A DNA stretch of 48,589 bases from Pseudomonas saliphila. Lineage in GTDB: Bacteria > Pseudomonadota > Gammaproteobacteria > Pseudomonadales > Pseudomonadaceae. Within the stretch, counting starts at the first letter, position 1. Each line of letters starts with the position of its first letter. Both the position numbers and the translations under genes were made by a program. Below, one piece after another: positions 29,497 through 40,072 of this stretch. The notes beneath the pieces are model-generated. The model did no database searches. It was not told the DNA's origin and worked only from the letters and a program-made list of their open reading frames with translations. The DNA lies in NCBI RefSeq assembly GCF_008638345.1, contig NZ_VTVA01000024.1:858-49446 (forward strand). Reading direction: 5' to 3'.

Positions 29497-30642
29497 ATGA
29501 TCATTTCAGCCTCAACGGACTACCGCGTCGCGGCGCAACGCAAACTGCCGCCATTTCTTTTCCACTATATCGATGGGGGCTCCTACGCCGAACACACCCT
29601 CAGACGGAACGTCGAGGATCTGGCCGACATAGCGCTGCGCCAGCGGGTGCTGCGCGACATGTCCGAGCTGAGTCTGGAGACTCGCCTGTTCAACGAGACC
29701 CTGTCGATGCCAGTGGCATTGGCGCCTGTCGGGCTGACCGGCATGTACGCACGACGGGGCGAGGTGCAGGCGGCGAAAGCGGCGGCGGACAAAGGCATTC
29801 CCTTTACCCTGTCCACGGTCTCGGTGTGCCCTATCGAGGAAGTCGCCCCGGTCATTGACCGCCCCATGTGGTTCCAGCTATACGTGCTCAAGGACCGCGG
29901 CTTCATGAAGAACGCACTGGAGCGCGCCAAGGCCGCCGGCGTCACGACGTTGGTTTTCACCGTTGACATGCCGGTACCCGGGGCGCGCTATCGGGATGCG
30001 CATTCCGGCATGAGCGGCGCCAATGCGCCTATGCGCCGGATGCTGCAGGCCATGACGCACCCCGCCTGGGCCTGGGATGTCGGCCTGCTCGGTCGGCCCC
30101 ATGACCTGGGCAATATCTCTACCTACCGTGGCAATCCCACTGGACTGGCGGACTACATTGGCTGGCTTGGGGAAAACTTCGACCCGTCCATCTCGTGGAA
30201 GGATCTGGAGTGGATCCGCGAATTCTGGGACGGCCCTATGGTCATCAAGGGCATTCTTGACCCCGAGGATGCGCGCGACGCGGTGCGTTTTGGTGCCGAC
30301 GGGATCGTGGTCTCCAACCATGGCGGACGCCAGCTTGATGGTGTGCTGTCCAGCGCCCGCGCCCTGCCGGCCATCGCCGATGCGGTGAAGGGCGATCTGA
30401 CCCTCCTGGCCGACTCCGGCATTCGCACCGGCCTGGACGTGGTGCGCATGCTCGCACTGGGCGCCGATACCGTAATGCTGGGGCGCGCCTATGTGTACGC
30501 GCTGGCCGCGGCCGGCGGCGCTGGAGTGAGCAATCTGCTGGAGCTGATCGACAAGGAAATGCGCGTGGCCATGGTCCTGACCGGCGCTAAAACCATCGCG
30601 GACATCAGCGCCGATTCCCTGGTACGCGAGCTCGGCCGCTGA
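29497..30642 (+). CDS. lldD: L-lactate dehydrogenase (FMN, quinone-linked)
   Basis: Membrane-associated flavoenzyme of 381 residues that oxidises L-lactate to pyruvate and reduces quinone. The N-terminus [20 protein letters not shown], the [17 protein letters not shown] stretch and the alpha-hydroxyacid dehydrogenase signature [10 protein letters not shown] with catalytic histidine and arginine are all typical. I chose the ATG at 29497 because known LldD proteins begin MIIS; ATG at 29491 and GTG at 29488 are just upstream. It sits between lldP and dld in the same orientation. Confidence 0.96.
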   Translation: MIISASTDYRVAAQRKLPPFLFHYIDGGSYAEHTLRRNVEDLADIALRQRVLRDMSELSLETRLFNETLSMPVALAPVGLTGMYARRGEVQAAKAAADKGIPFTLSTVSVCPIEEVAPVIDRPMWFQLYVLKDRGFMKNALERAKAAGVTTLVFTVDMPVPGARYRDAHSGMSGANAPMRRMLQAMTHPAWAWDVGLLGRPHDLGNISTYRGNPTGLADYIGWLGENFDPSISWKDLEWIREFWDGPMVIKGILDPEDARDAVRFGADGIVVSNHGGRQLDGVLSSARALPAIADAVKGDLTLLADSGIRTGLDVVRMLALGADTVMLGRAYVYALAAAGGAGVSNLLELIDKEMRVAMVLTGAKTIADISADSLVRELGR

Positions 30643-30674
30643 GCCCGGCACCCTTGATGACGACCGGAGTTGCC

Positions 30675-33494
30675 ATGACCGCCTCTAGCCTGCCAACAGC
30701 CTTCCTCACCGCTGTCGAACGCGTGATCCCCGGCGAGCGACGCTTCGACGATCCGCTTTCCACCCTGGCCTTCGGCACGGATGCCAGTTTCTACCGGCTG
30801 ATCCCCAAGCTGGTGGTACGGGTCGAGTCGGAAGCGGAAGTCGTGCAGCTGCTCAGGCTGGCTGGTAGTCATCAGGTACCGGTGACCTTCCGCGCTGCCG
30901 GCACCAGCCTGTCCGGCCAGGCGATCTCCGATTCGGTGCTGATCCTGCTGGGTGATCACTGGAACGGCCGCGAGGTACGTGATCAGGGTCGGCAGATTCG
31001 CCTGCAACCGGGGGTGATCGGCGCCCAGGCCAATACCGCGCTAGCGCCCTTTCTCCGCAAGATCGGTCCCGATCCGGCATCGATCAATGCCTGCAAGATT
31101 GGTGGAATCGTCGCCAACAATGCCAGCGGCATGTGCTGCGGCACCGCGCAGAATACCTACCACACCCTGGCTGGGATCCGTTTGGTGCTAGCCGATGGCA
31201 GCGTACTGGACAGCGAAGATCCGCAGAGCGTTTCGGCCTTCGAAAGCAGCCACGCCGAGCTGCTTGGGCAACTGGCAGAACTGGGCCGCCGGACCCGGGC
31301 CAATACCGTCCTGGCCGATAGAATCCGTCACAAATACCGACTGAAAAATACCACCGGCTTGTCCCTCAACGCCCTGGTCGACTTCGATGCACCACTGGAT
31401 ATCCTCAGTCACCTGATGGTCGGCTCCGAGGGCACGCTGGGCTTTATCAGTTCGGTCACGTACAACACGGTGCCGGACTACCCACACAAGGCCAGCGCGC
31501 TGCTGGTATTCCCCGATGTGCACAGCTGTTGCCGCGCCGTGACGGTACTCAAGCCGCAGCCGGTGTCGGCGGTGGAGCTGTTGGACCGGCGCAGCCTGCG
31601 CTCGGTGGAGAACCAGCCGGGCATGCCCGACTGGGTAAAAGGTCTGTCGGCGAATGCCTGCGCCTTGCTGATTGAATCGCGCGCGGCCAGCCAATCGCTG
31701 CTGCATGAGCAGCTAGCACTGATCATGGCGTCGATTGCCGACTTCACCCTGGAAAAGCGCGTCGACTTCAGCGAAGACCCGGCTGTCTACAACCAGCTGT
31801 GGAAGATCCGCAAGGACACCTTTCCCGCCGTCGGCGCGGTGCGCCAGACCGGCACCACGGTGATCATCGAGGACGTGACTTTCCCCATCGAGCAACTGGC
31901 CGACGGGGTCAACCGGTTGATCGAGTTGTTCGAGCGCCACGGCTATGACGAGGCGATCATTTTCGGCCATGCGCTGGAAGGCAATCTGCATTTTGTGTTT
32001 ACCCAGGGCTTCGACGACCCGGCGCAGGTGGCCCGCTACGACGCCTTCATGCAGGATGTGGCGCAGCTGGTGGCAGTGGAGTTCGGTGGTTCGCTGAAGG
32101 CCGAGCACGGCACCGGACGCAACATGGCGCCCTTCGTCGAGCTGGAATGGGGCAACGATGCCTACCAGCTGATGTGGCAAATCAAGCGTCTGCTCGATCC
32201 GCAGGGCATTCTCAATCCGGATGTAGTGCTCAGCGCTGATCCGCAGATTCACCTGAAGCATCTCAAACCGCTGCCGGCCGCCGACGAGATCATCGACAAG
32301 TGCATCGAATGCGGTTTCTGCGAGCCGGTGTGTCCGTCCCATGGGCTGACCCTGAGCCCGCGCCAGCGCATTGTTATCTGGCGCGATATCCAGGCGAACA
32401 AGCGCGCCGGCAACGATACCACGGCCATGGAACGCGCCTATCAATATCAGGGCATTGATACCTGCGCCGCCACCGGGCTGTGCGCCCAGCGCTGCCCGGT
32501 GGGCATCAATACCGGCGACCTGATGCGCAAGCTGCGCGGCCGCGATGCGACCAACACGCGCATCGCCGACTGGCTGACGGATCACTTTAGCGGTGCCATG
32601 GGCGCTACCCGTTTGATGCTATACGCCGCCAAGGGGGCGCGCCTGACCCTCGGCGCGCCGTTGCTCGCCCGCAGCACGGCAGCGCTGAGCAAGGCCAGCA
32701 GCGGGCGGATTCCCCGCTGGACCGCCGCCATGCCGCAACCGGTGCGCGGCATGCGTCCGTCGCCCCCCGTTGCCGATTCCCGACCACGGGTCGTCTACCT
32801 GGCCGCGTGCGTCTCCCGCGTCATGGGGCCAGCCGCCGGTGATGCGGAACAGATGCCGGTGCTGGACAAGACGCGCGCCCTGCTGGAAAAAGCCGGCTAT
32901 CAGGTGGTGTTTCCGGCACAGCTGAGTGAGCTCTGTTGCGGACAGCCGTTTGCGTCCAAGGGCTACGCCGAGCAGGCCGAACGCAAGCGGCAGGAGATGA
33001 TCGCGGCCTTGCTCGAAGCCAGCCGCGGCGGCCTGGATCCCATCTACTGCGATACCAGCCCCTGCACCCTGCGGCTGTTGCAGGATGGAGCCGACCCACG
33101 GCTGGACCTCTATGATCCGGTGCGCTTTATCCGCGAAAACTTGCTGCAGCGCCTGGACTTCACGCCGCAGCAGGCGCCGGTCGCGGTGCACGTCACCTGC
33201 AGCACCCAGCATCTGGGCGAGGCCCAGGGGCTCATCGACATCGTCAAGCGCTGTACCACCCAGGTGGTGATTCCAGAGGGCATCCACTGCTGCGGCTTTG
33301 CCGGCGACAAGGGTTTCACCACGCCCGAACTGAACGCCCACGCCCTGCGTCATCTCAAGGACGCACTGCAGCACTGCGCAGAGGGCATCAGCACCAGCCG
33401 CACCTGCGAGATTGGCCTGAGCCAGCACGGCGGGGTCGATTACCATGGCCTGGTCTATCTGGTGGACCGCGTTACGCGGACGCGGGCGCAATAG
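30675..33494 (+). CDS. dld: D-lactate dehydrogenase, FAD and Fe-S (Dld-II type)
   Basis: Respiratory D-lactate dehydrogenase of 939 residues, the same size class as the long Dld of Pseudomonas lactate loci. A FAD-binding_4 domain comes first (about 35-270, with VTFRAAGTSLSGQ and NNASGMCCGT), then a FAD-oxidase C-terminal domain ending near LDPQGILNPD. Two 4Fe-4S cysteine clusters follow (CIECGFCEPVCPSH and CAATGLCAQRCPVG), then two CCG domains (LCCGQPFASKG, HCCGFAGDKG). The ATG at 30675 has CGGAG six bases upstream. It lets the cell use D-lactate beside LldD for L-lactate. Other 2-hydroxyacids are possible substrates. Confidence 0.92.
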   Translation: MTASSLPTAFLTAVERVIPGERRFDDPLSTLAFGTDASFYRLIPKLVVRVESEAEVVQLLRLAGSHQVPVTFRAAGTSLSGQAISDSVLILLGDHWNGREVRDQGRQIRLQPGVIGAQANTALAPFLRKIGPDPASINACKIGGIVANNASGMCCGTAQNTYHTLAGIRLVLADGSVLDSEDPQSVSAFESSHAELLGQLAELGRRTRANTVLADRIRHKYRLKNTTGLSLNALVDFDAPLDILSHLMVGSEGTLGFISSVTYNTVPDYPHKASALLVFPDVHSCCRAVTVLKPQPVSAVELLDRRSLRSVENQPGMPDWVKGLSANACALLIESRAASQSLLHEQLALIMASIADFTLEKRVDFSEDPAVYNQLWKIRKDTFPAVGAVRQTGTTVIIEDVTFPIEQLADGVNRLIELFERHGYDEAIIFGHALEGNLHFVFTQGFDDPAQVARYDAFMQDVAQLVAVEFGGSLKAEHGTGRNMAPFVELEWGNDAYQLMWQIKRLLDPQGILNPDVVLSADPQIHLKHLKPLPAADEIIDKCIECGFCEPVCPSHGLTLSPRQRIVIWRDIQANKRAGNDTTAMERAYQYQGIDTCAATGLCAQRCPVGINTGDLMRKLRGRDATNTRIADWLTDHFSGAMGATRLMLYAAKGARLTLGAPLLARSTAALSKASSGRIPRWTAAMPQPVRGMRPSPPVADSRPRVVYLAACVSRVMGPAAGDAEQMPVLDKTRALLEKAGYQVVFPAQLSELCCGQPFASKGYAEQAERKRQEMIAALLEASRGGLDPIYCDTSPCTLRLLQDGADPRLDLYDPVRFIRENLLQRLDFTPQQAPVAVHVTCSTQHLGEAQGLIDIVKRCTTQVVIPEGIHCCGFAGDKGFTTPELNAHALRHLKDALQHCAEGISTSRTCEIGLSQHGGVDYHGLVYLVDRVTRTRAQ

Positions 33495-33557
33495 GACTGT
33501 GATGCTTACTGAAAGGTCTTGGCGACGACGCCACACATTTTTCTTCGAGGGTTACCC

Positions 33558-34727
33558 ATGATTGACGAAACCCGCAAACCTGACTGGAATCCCAGAGCAG
33601 ATGAGGTTTTATCCGCCCAGACGCAGGCCTATGACGCCATGCGGGCGCAGTGCCCGGTCGCCTGGAGCGAATACCAGCACTGGACCCTGTTCAAGCATGC
33701 CGACGTAAAGCGGGTTCTGGACGATCATGAAACCTTCAGCAGCGCGGCATCGAGCCATCTTTCCGTACCGAATGGCATGGACCCGCCCGCGCACACCCCG
33801 TATCGCCAGCTGATTGAGCCTTATTTCTCGCCCCAGGCGATGGACGCATTTGAGCCGATATGTCGCGAGATTGCGCGCAACCTGGTTGATGATCTGCCGG
33901 ATAGCCAGCCGTTTGATGTGGTCGAAGGGTTCAGTCAGGCGTTCGCGTTGCGAATACAATGCGCCTTCATGGGCTGGCCTGAAAGCCTGAACGAGCCCCT
34001 GCGCGAGTGGGTAAAGAAGAACCACCGGGCCACTCTTGCTGGCGACCGCCAGGCCATGGCGGACGTTGCGCACGAGTTTGACTGCTACATCAAAGGCTTG
34101 CTGAACACCCGCCGCCAGGCCGGAGCCAACGCCCCCAGGGATGTCACCACGTCGCTGATGGAAGAGACCGTCAATGGCCGGCTGATGACCGATGAAGAAC
34201 TCACCAGCCTGTTGCGGAACTGGACGGCCGGTGAACTCAGCACGATCAGCTCGAGCGTATCGATTGTGTTGAACTACCTGTCCGCGCATCCGGATCTCAG
34301 GCAGCGCCTCGCCAGCGAGACCAGTGAAAAGGAACTGTCAGATGCCATCGATGAAATACTGCGTATGGACGCGCCGCTGATGTCCAATCGGCGGATAACC
34401 ACGCGGGAAGTCGAGATGGGTGGAAGGCTGATCCCTGCCGGCGAGAAACTGACTATCCTGTGGGCTTCGGTGAACCGTGACGAAGCAGTTTTCGGCGATC
34501 CGGATGCGTTTTGCCCGCAGAAGAACAGTGCGCACAACCTGCTTTATGGGGCGGGCATTCATGTCTGCCCAGGCGCACCCCTGGCCAGAATGGAACTGAC
34601 GGTTCTGATGCAGGAATTCCTCTCCCGGGTCGACCGCCTGGAACTGGCCGCCGGCAACCAGCCCAGACGGGCGCACTTCCCGACAGGGGGTTTCAGCCAC
34701 CTGCCGATGGTGATTGGAAAACGATAG
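33558..34727 (+). CDS. Cytochrome P450
   Basis: Soluble bacterial P450 of 389 residues. The haem-binding loop is YGAGIHVCPGAPLAR with Cys337 as thiolate ligand; the usual FG of FGxGxHxCxG is YG here. An ExxR motif is present in DEILR. The I-helix reads NWTAGELSTISSS, where the usual AGxE/D-T acid-alcohol pair is shifted to AGELST. The ATG at 33558 follows GAGGG. No ferredoxin or reductase gene adjoins, so redox partners are elsewhere. The substrate is unknown. It lies 63 bases after dld and 82 before the ftsH-type gene on the same strand. Confidence 0.92.
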   Translation: MIDETRKPDWNPRADEVLSAQTQAYDAMRAQCPVAWSEYQHWTLFKHADVKRVLDDHETFSSAASSHLSVPNGMDPPAHTPYRQLIEPYFSPQAMDAFEPICREIARNLVDDLPDSQPFDVVEGFSQAFALRIQCAFMGWPESLNEPLREWVKKNHRATLAGDRQAMADVAHEFDCYIKGLLNTRRQAGANAPRDVTTSLMEETVNGRLMTDEELTSLLRNWTAGELSTISSSVSIVLNYLSAHPDLRQRLASETSEKELSDAIDEILRMDAPLMSNRRITTREVEMGGRLIPAGEKLTILWASVNRDEAVFGDPDAFCPQKNSAHNLLYGAGIHVCPGAPLARMELTVLMQEFLSRVDRLELAAGNQPRRAHFPTGGFSHLPMVIGKR

Positions 34728-34809
34728 GCAACCCATACATTGATGCCGATCAAGCCGCCGCAGGGCGTTACGCGTTTTAATCGGATTGTCTCCACCGCCC
34801 GAGGTACGT

Positions 34810-36627
34810 ATGGCCCTGCACAAGACCCATCAATGGAATCTCGGCTACTTCTTCGTTGCCTTTGTCTTGCTGATGGCGTTTCAGAGCTGGTGGGGCACGC
34901 AACAGACCACTGTCACGTTGCCCTACAGCGAGTTCCTTGAGCGGCTCGAACAGCGGACGGTGACCGATCTGGTGATTGGTCAGGACGACATCCAGGGTCG
35001 GCTTGTCTCATCGGCCGGCACCCACACGCGCTTTGTTACCCAGCGCGTTGATACCGATCTTGCGGAGCTGCTGGCGCGTCACGAGGCTGAATTTCGCAAC
35101 CGGCCGAGCAATACCTGGTTAAGCAATCTGCTGTCCTGGCTGTTCCCGCTACTGCTGATCATTGGTTTCTGGGCATTCATGTTCCGCAACATTGCCAACC
35201 GTCAGGGGCTAGGCGGGATGGTCAATATCGGCAAGTCCCGCGCGCGGGTTTACGTGGAGCGTGATACGGGTGTGACTTTCAAGGATGTGGCCGGTATCGA
35301 CGAGGTCAAGGCAGAATTGCAGGAGATCGTCTCGTTTCTCAAGGATCAGCCGCGCTTCGGTCGTCTGGGCGCACGTATTCCCAAGGGCATTCTGCTGGTC
35401 GGCCCGCCGGGTACGGGTAAAACCCTGCTGGCCCGAGCGGTCGCAGGTGAGGCTGGGGTGCCGTTCTTTTCGATCTCCGGCTCGGAATTCGTTGAGATGT
35501 TTGTCGGCGTTGGTGCCGCGCGGGTTCGCGACCTTTTTGTTCAGGCCCGCGAGGCGGCGCCCTGCATCATTTTCATCGATGAGCTGGACTCCCTGGGCAA
35601 AATGCGTGGCGCCGGCCACTTCAGCGGCGGCAATGATGAAAAGGAACAGACCCTGAATCAGCTATTGGCTGAGCTGGACGGGTTTGATCCGCGGGAGGGC
35701 GTGGTGCTGCTGGCCGCGACCAACCGCCCTGAAGTACTCGACCCGGCCCTGATGCGGGCAGGTCGCTTTGATCGACAGGTGGTCATCGACCGTCCGGACC
35801 GGGTTGGCCGCGCGGCCATCGTGCAGGTGCATCTCAAGCGAGTGGTTTGTGATCCCGACATTGATCCGGACAAGATCGCCGGCCTGACCACCGGTTTTAC
35901 CGGTGCTGACCTTGCCAATCTGGTCAACGAGGCTGCCATTGTAGCCACCAGGCGCGATGCCGATAGCGTTGGTATGGAAGATGTTACCCAGGCAATCGAA
36001 CGTATTGTGGCCGGCTCGGAACGGCATGGCCGGCTGCTGCAACCGCATGAAAGGGAAGTCGTGGCCTATCATGAACTGGGTCACGCTCTGGTTGCCGCGG
36101 CCCTGCCCGGGATGGACCCGGTACACAAGGTCTCCATCATTCCGCGCTCCATTGGCGCGTTGGGTTACACCCTGCAACGGTCAACCGAAGACCGGTACCT
36201 GATTACTGCCCAGGAGCTGAAAAACCGTCTTGTTGTCCTGCTGGCGGGTCGAGCGGCGGAGGATCTGGTGTTCAACGAAATCTCCACCGGCGCCGCAGAT
36301 GACCTTGCCCGAGTAACCGACATAGCGCGCCAGATCGTTACCCGCTTCGGCATGTGCAAAGAAGTCGGCCAGGCGGTTTTCGAACGACAACAATCGCCCT
36401 TTCTGGGCGACATGCCAGGCATGATGCCGGCCCGCAGCTACTCTGAGAAAACCGCTGAGAAAATCGACCTGTCGATCAACCAGTTGATAGACGATGCGTA
36501 TCAGAATGCGCGTGCCCTGCTTGAGCAGCGCCGTGACGTGCTTGATCAGGGCGCACGACTGTTGCTCGAGAATGAGACCCTCACACCCGAGCAGTTCCCG
36601 CCCTTGATCGGTGAGCCTGCGCCTTAG
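34810..36627 (+). CDS. ftsH: FtsH-family ATP-dependent zinc metalloprotease
   Basis: Membrane AAA+ protease of 605 residues. Helix 1 is near 12-28, a short periplasmic domain follows, and helix 2 is near 108-126. The AAA module has Walker A GPPGTGKT (198-205), pore loop MFVG (about 230-233), Walker B IIFIDELD (253-260) and the arginine-finger region [20 protein letters not shown]. The protease domain carries zinc motif HELGH (421-425) and a downstream aspartate near 497-498. The machine is complete and should be active. The housekeeping ftsH normally sits beside rlmE and folP; here it follows a P450, so this is probably an extra FtsH copy, as found in some Pseudomonas. GAGG precedes the ATG by about five bases. 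Confidence 0.93.
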   Translation: MALHKTHQWNLGYFFVAFVLLMAFQSWWGTQQTTVTLPYSEFLERLEQRTVTDLVIGQDDIQGRLVSSAGTHTRFVTQRVDTDLAELLARHEAEFRNRPSNTWLSNLLSWLFPLLLIIGFWAFMFRNIANRQGLGGMVNIGKSRARVYVERDTGVTFKDVAGIDEVKAELQEIVSFLKDQPRFGRLGARIPKGILLVGPPGTGKTLLARAVAGEAGVPFFSISGSEFVEMFVGVGAARVRDLFVQAREAAPCIIFIDELDSLGKMRGAGHFSGGNDEKEQTLNQLLAELDGFDPREGVVLLAATNRPEVLDPALMRAGRFDRQVVIDRPDRVGRAAIVQVHLKRVVCDPDIDPDKIAGLTTGFTGADLANLVNEAAIVATRRDADSVGMEDVTQAIERIVAGSERHGRLLQPHEREVVAYHELGHALVAAALPGMDPVHKVSIIPRSIGALGYTLQRSTEDRYLITAQELKNRLVVLLAGRAAEDLVFNEISTGAADDLARVTDIARQIVTRFGMCKEVGQAVFERQQSPFLGDMPGMMPARSYSEKTAEKIDLSINQLIDDAYQNARALLEQRRDVLDQGARLLLENETLTPEQFPPLIGEPAP

Positions 36628-36649
36628 TGCCAACGCAGCGCGCCTAGGA

Positions 36650-36684
36650 CTCAGCGCCTTTTCTGAGCGTGTCGCAGCGCTGAG
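36650..36684. terminator. Hairpin between convergent ftsH and pxpC
   Basis: CTCAGCGC pairs with GCGCTGAG across a 19-base loop, with two further G-C pairs beyond a bulge. It lies between the two gene ends. There is no clear U tract, so its strength as a terminator is uncertain. Confidence 0.35.
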
Positions 36685-36705
36685 CCTTGGCGGAACGCTC
36701 TTCGG

Positions 36706-37623
36706 TCATTCCCACCAATCCAGCAACGCAATCAGCTCCTCGCGAGCCTTCCCCTGCCCGACGGCCATCAGGCGGATCTCATCTTCTGCTGCGCACTGGG
36801 TCAGCCGTGCCACCGAGGCGGGCGTGAGGGCGCCGAGGCGTGGATAGCCGCCGATGGTCTGGCGATCATTCATCAGCACTATGGGTAGCCCGTCCGGGGG
36901 TACCTGCACGGCGCCGAGGGGGATGCCTTCGGAGATCAATGGCTCGCCTGAATAACCTAAAGGCGTGCCGGCCAGGCGTATGCCCATGCGGTCGGAACGG
37001 GGGTCGATTCGCCAGACTTGATTGAAGGCTCGGAACAACGACTCGCCGGTGAAGCCAGCAATCTGCGCACCGGGTATCAGCTCCAGGCGCACAGCTTGGC
37101 TGTATGCCGGTATGCGTTGCTTTGGCATGGTACGCGTGGAGCTCGCCATGCCTTCGAATACCAAACGGTCATCCCGACGGAGCGCCTGGCCTGAGCCGTC
37201 GAGCCCACCCAGACCTTCACGCGTTACCGTAGCGGCCGAGCCGAGCACTTGTGGGGCGCTGAATCCTCCGGGTGCCGCGAGGTAGGCACGGACGCCGCTG
37301 CGAGGTGAATTGAATTGCAGACGCTGGCCGTGGCGCACGGTAAAACTGCGCCAGGGGGCGATGGTCTTGCCATCCAGCATGGCGGCCAGATCAGCACCGG
37401 TCAGCGCCAGGGTGGTATCCGCTTCACAGAGCAGCGTCACCCCGCCCAGCGGTATTTCCAGGGCGCAGGCCGTTGGTGCATTGCCCAGCAGCCAGTTGGC
37501 CCAGCCGAGGGCGATCCAGTCCAGTGCGCCGCCCTGGGTGACGCCGAGATGGCGAACGCCAAAACGCCCGCCATCCTGGAGCTGGGCCAGGCCGAGGGTG
37601 CGCTCAACTAGCAGGCTGCTCAC
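36706..37623 (-). CDS. pxpC: 5-oxoprolinase subunit C (biotin-dependent carboxyltransferase-like)
   Basis: One of three subunits of the prokaryotic 5-oxoprolinase, which hydrolyses 5-oxoproline (pyroglutamate) to glutamate at the cost of ATP. The 305 residues have the KipA/allophanate-hydrolase subunit 2 fold, with GLAQLQDGGRFGVRHLGVTQ near the N-terminus, RIDPRSDRMGIRLAG, and SEGIPLGAVQVPPDGLPIVL late. The GTG start at 37623 overlaps the pxpB TGA stop as GTGA, so the subunits are translationally coupled. Confidence 0.93.
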   Translation of the reverse strand: MSSLLVERTLGLAQLQDGGRFGVRHLGVTQGGALDWIALGWANWLLGNAPTACALEIPLGGVTLLCEADTTLALTGADLAAMLDGKTIAPWRSFTVRHGQRLQFNSPRSGVRAYLAAPGGFSAPQVLGSAATVTREGLGGLDGSGQALRRDDRLVFEGMASSTRTMPKQRIPAYSQAVRLELIPGAQIAGFTGESLFRAFNQVWRIDPRSDRMGIRLAGTPLGYSGEPLISEGIPLGAVQVPPDGLPIVLMNDRQTIGGYPRLGALTPASVARLTQCAAEDEIRLMAVGQGKAREELIALLDWWE

Positions 37624-38327
37624 GTGTCACCCGATACGGGCGTGTCGTCACCGCCCAGGCGGACAAATTCGGCGTGCTCGACCGGCACGAATTGCACGCG
37701 ATCGCCGGGTTGCAGCAGGCTGTAGCCATCCCGGTCGCGGTCGAATAGCGGCGCCGGCGTGCGCCCCACCAGATTCCAGCCGCCCGGGGAGGCCAAGGGG
37801 TAGGCCGCAGTCTGACGTTCAGCTATGGCAACACTGCCCGCTGGCACGCGTTTGCGCGGCGTGGCCAGGCGCGGTGCGGCGAGCCGCTCATCCAGCAGGC
37901 CCATATAGGCGAAACCGGGGGCGAAGCCCAGTGCGAACACCTGATACTCATGGTCACTGTGCAGCGCAATTACCTGGCTCACCTCCAGACCAGTCAAGCC
38001 TGAGAGACGCTGAAGATCCGGCCCGACGCTGGGGTCGTACCACACTGCAATCTCATGTTTGCGGCCGGCGTGCTCGGGCGGTAGCGGCTGCAATCCGGCC
38101 AGCGCAGTAAAAATGTGCTCACGCGCGGTGTGCTCATCCAGCTGACGCAGATCGTAGTGCAGCATCAGGGTGGTGTAGGACGGGACCAGGTCGATCAGCT
38201 GGTCACCGAACTGCCGGCGCAGTTGCTGGGCCGCGGCCAGCAACCAGGGCATATTGCCCTCCTCGATACGGTCGAACAGACGAATCATCAGAGTATCGAC
38301 CGCCGCCCGCTCGATCTGCAGTTTCAT
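37620..38327 (-). CDS. pxpB: 5-oxoprolinase subunit B (KipI-like)
   Basis: KipI/allophanate-hydrolase subunit 1-like protein of 235 residues, partner of PxpC and PxpA. The family stretches [12 protein letters not shown], the [19 protein letters not shown] motif and [17 protein letters not shown] plus [12 protein letters not shown] are clear. Its ATG at 38327 overlaps the end of pxpA by four bases and its stop overlaps the pxpC start, giving a coupled pxpA-pxpB-pxpC order. Confidence 0.94.
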   Translation of the reverse strand: MKLQIERAAVDTLMIRLFDRIEEGNMPWLLAAAQQLRRQFGDQLIDLVPSYTTLMLHYDLRQLDEHTAREHIFTALAGLQPLPPEHAGRKHEIAVWYDPSVGPDLQRLSGLTGLEVSQVIALHSDHEYQVFALGFAPGFAYMGLLDERLAAPRLATPRKRVPAGSVAIAERQTAAYPLASPGGWNLVGRTPAPLFDRDRDGYSLLQPGDRVQFVPVEHAEFVRLGGDDTPVSGDT

Positions 38328-39076
38328 ATCCGCGCGGCGGCGTCCAGCGCAGCGGCGATCTGCCGGACGACCGCAACGGATTCGGCGTTATCGCCATGCA
38401 CGCACAGGGTATCGACCGTCAATGTCAGTGAGCTGCCGTCGGAGGCGCGCAACGGCTCCCCCCGGGCGAGGATCAGCGACTGTTGCAGAATGAGCGCAGC
38501 GCTCTGGTGTACGGCGCCAGGTTGATCGCGCGGCACCAGGTGACCGGCGGCGTCATAGGCGCGGTCGGCGAAGGCTTCGAAGATGAGCTCCAGACCAAAT
38601 TCAGCGGCCATGCTGCGCACCTCACTGTCATCCTGCTGCGCCAGCACGACCAGGGGCAGTGCCGGATCGTAATCACTCGCCGCCTGCATCACGGCGCGGA
38701 GAATGTCCGGTCGGCGCATCATGTCGTTATACAGGGCGCCGTGCGGCTTCATATAGCTGACCCGCCCGCCCTCGGCGCGACAGATGCCATCCAGCGCGCC
38801 AACCTGATACAGCAGCATGTCGCGAATTTCCTCGGCTGAGCAATTCATCGAGCGGCGTCCGAAACCCATCAGGTCCGGGTAGGACGGGTGCGCACCAATG
38901 CGCACGCCGTGCTCCAGCGCCAGCAAGGCGGTACGGCGCATGGTGCCCGGGTCGGAGGCGTGATAGCCGCAGGCGATGTTGGCGCAGTCGATATGTGGCA
39001 TCACCTCTTCATCCAGCCCCATCTTCCAGGCCCCGAAACTTTCGCCCATATCGCAGTTCAACAGCAGTTTTCGCAT
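38324..39076 (-). CDS. pxpA: 5-oxoprolinase subunit A (LamB/YcsF family)
   Basis: Catalytic subunit of 250 residues in the LamB/YcsF family. It has the conserved opening [17 protein letters not shown], then [30 protein letters not shown] and [14 protein letters not shown], whose acidic and histidine residues form the active site. The ATG at 39076 follows AAGGA at good spacing; an upstream start would overlap the hydrolase gene. It lies 13 bases after the alpha/beta hydrolase on the same strand. Confidence 0.95.
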   Translation of the reverse strand: MRKLLLNCDMGESFGAWKMGLDEEVMPHIDCANIACGYHASDPGTMRRTALLALEHGVRIGAHPSYPDLMGFGRRSMNCSAEEIRDMLLYQVGALDGICRAEGGRVSYMKPHGALYNDMMRRPDILRAVMQAASDYDPALPLVVLAQQDDSEVRSMAAEFGLELIFEAFADRAYDAAGHLVPRDQPGAVHQSAALILQQSLILARGEPLRASDGSSLTLTVDTLCVHGDNAESVAVVRQIAAALDAAARI

Positions 39077-39089
39077 CAGGGGTTCCTTG

Positions 39090-39953
39090 TCAGGCCAGGT
39101 CACGGCGGTCGAGTGATCCGAACCAGTCCAGTGCGTCTTCCCACAGGGGTTGTGCCGTGGAACGAAAGTAACCCATATGTCCGATCGTAGGCAGCCCACG
39201 CTCAGCCGGTATCAGCGTCACGGGCTGGTAGGGCGCCCGGCTGTAGCCCGGCATGAAGGCGTCGCGGGAACGCGGCGAGGCCCAGAGGTCGTCGGTCGCG
39301 TTCATCGCGACAATCGGCGTGGTGACACTGGCGAAGCTCTGGTGCACATGCGCCATCTCCGGATCTTCGAAGAAGTAGCGCGGGTTTCGGCACCAGCGTT
39401 TCCACTGACGGTACACCCCCATGGGCAGATCTTCCCCCATACCCAGTCGACTCCAGGCCAGATAGCCCTTGGTTCGGGTAATCACTGGCGCAACCAGCTC
39501 CCACATTGCCTGCACACGCACGCGCTCAAGCGGCGGCATCCAGCCGTGCCAGCCGGCACCGGTGCCGAAGGTGTAGAAGCCGCTGACCTGCTGGTGATTG
39601 GGCAGCAGGCCAAACGCATGACCGCCGAAGGAGTGCCCGACCATATACAGCGGCAGCGCGTCGGCGCTCATGTGATCGACCGCGGCGGCGAGATCCAGAT
39701 AGGCCCAGTCCAGATACTGCATATCGAAACCGCGCAGTGTTTCTGGCGCGGAACGGCCGATGCCGCGGTAATCGAGGGTCAGCGTGGTATAGCCGCGCTG
39801 CGCCGCATGTTCAGCGAAGCGGCGATAAAAACCCTGGGGCACGCCGGTAGCCCCGGCGACAATCAGCTTGCCTACCGGTTTTTCCGCCGGATACAGCGTG
39901 GCGCCGAGAAGGTAGCCGTCGAGTGCAGGCAGCGTAAAGATATTGTTTTGCAT
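39090..39953 (-). CDS. Alpha/beta hydrolase
   Basis: Predicted serine hydrolase of 287 residues, of the COG4757 type. The nucleophile elbow is GHSFGG (in [15 protein letters not shown]). The preceding LDYRGIGRS strand-turn and the late acid/histidine region ([10 protein letters not shown] and IGHMGYF) complete the triad. The reaction and substrate are unknown. It is 13 bases upstream of pxpA and so probably heads the pxp transcript, though a link to 5-oxoproline is not obvious. Confidence 0.88.
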   Translation of the reverse strand: MQNNIFTLPALDGYLLGATLYPAEKPVGKLIVAGATGVPQGFYRRFAEHAAQRGYTTLTLDYRGIGRSAPETLRGFDMQYLDWAYLDLAAAVDHMSADALPLYMVGHSFGGHAFGLLPNHQQVSGFYTFGTGAGWHGWMPPLERVRVQAMWELVAPVITRTKGYLAWSRLGMGEDLPMGVYRQWKRWCRNPRYFFEDPEMAHVHQSFASVTTPIVAMNATDDLWASPRSRDAFMPGYSRAPYQPVTLIPAERGLPTIGHMGYFRSTAQPLWEDALDWFGSLDRRDLA

Positions 39954-40072
39954 GGGTTTCCCTTTGACCTGCAGATGAATCTGCGCGCGAGCCCGGCGCG
40001 CGGGTCGTCAGAAATAGTAGCAGAACCCCTGCTGAAGATGCTGGTTCAGCCGGGCTTGCCTGCTTTGCCGGT

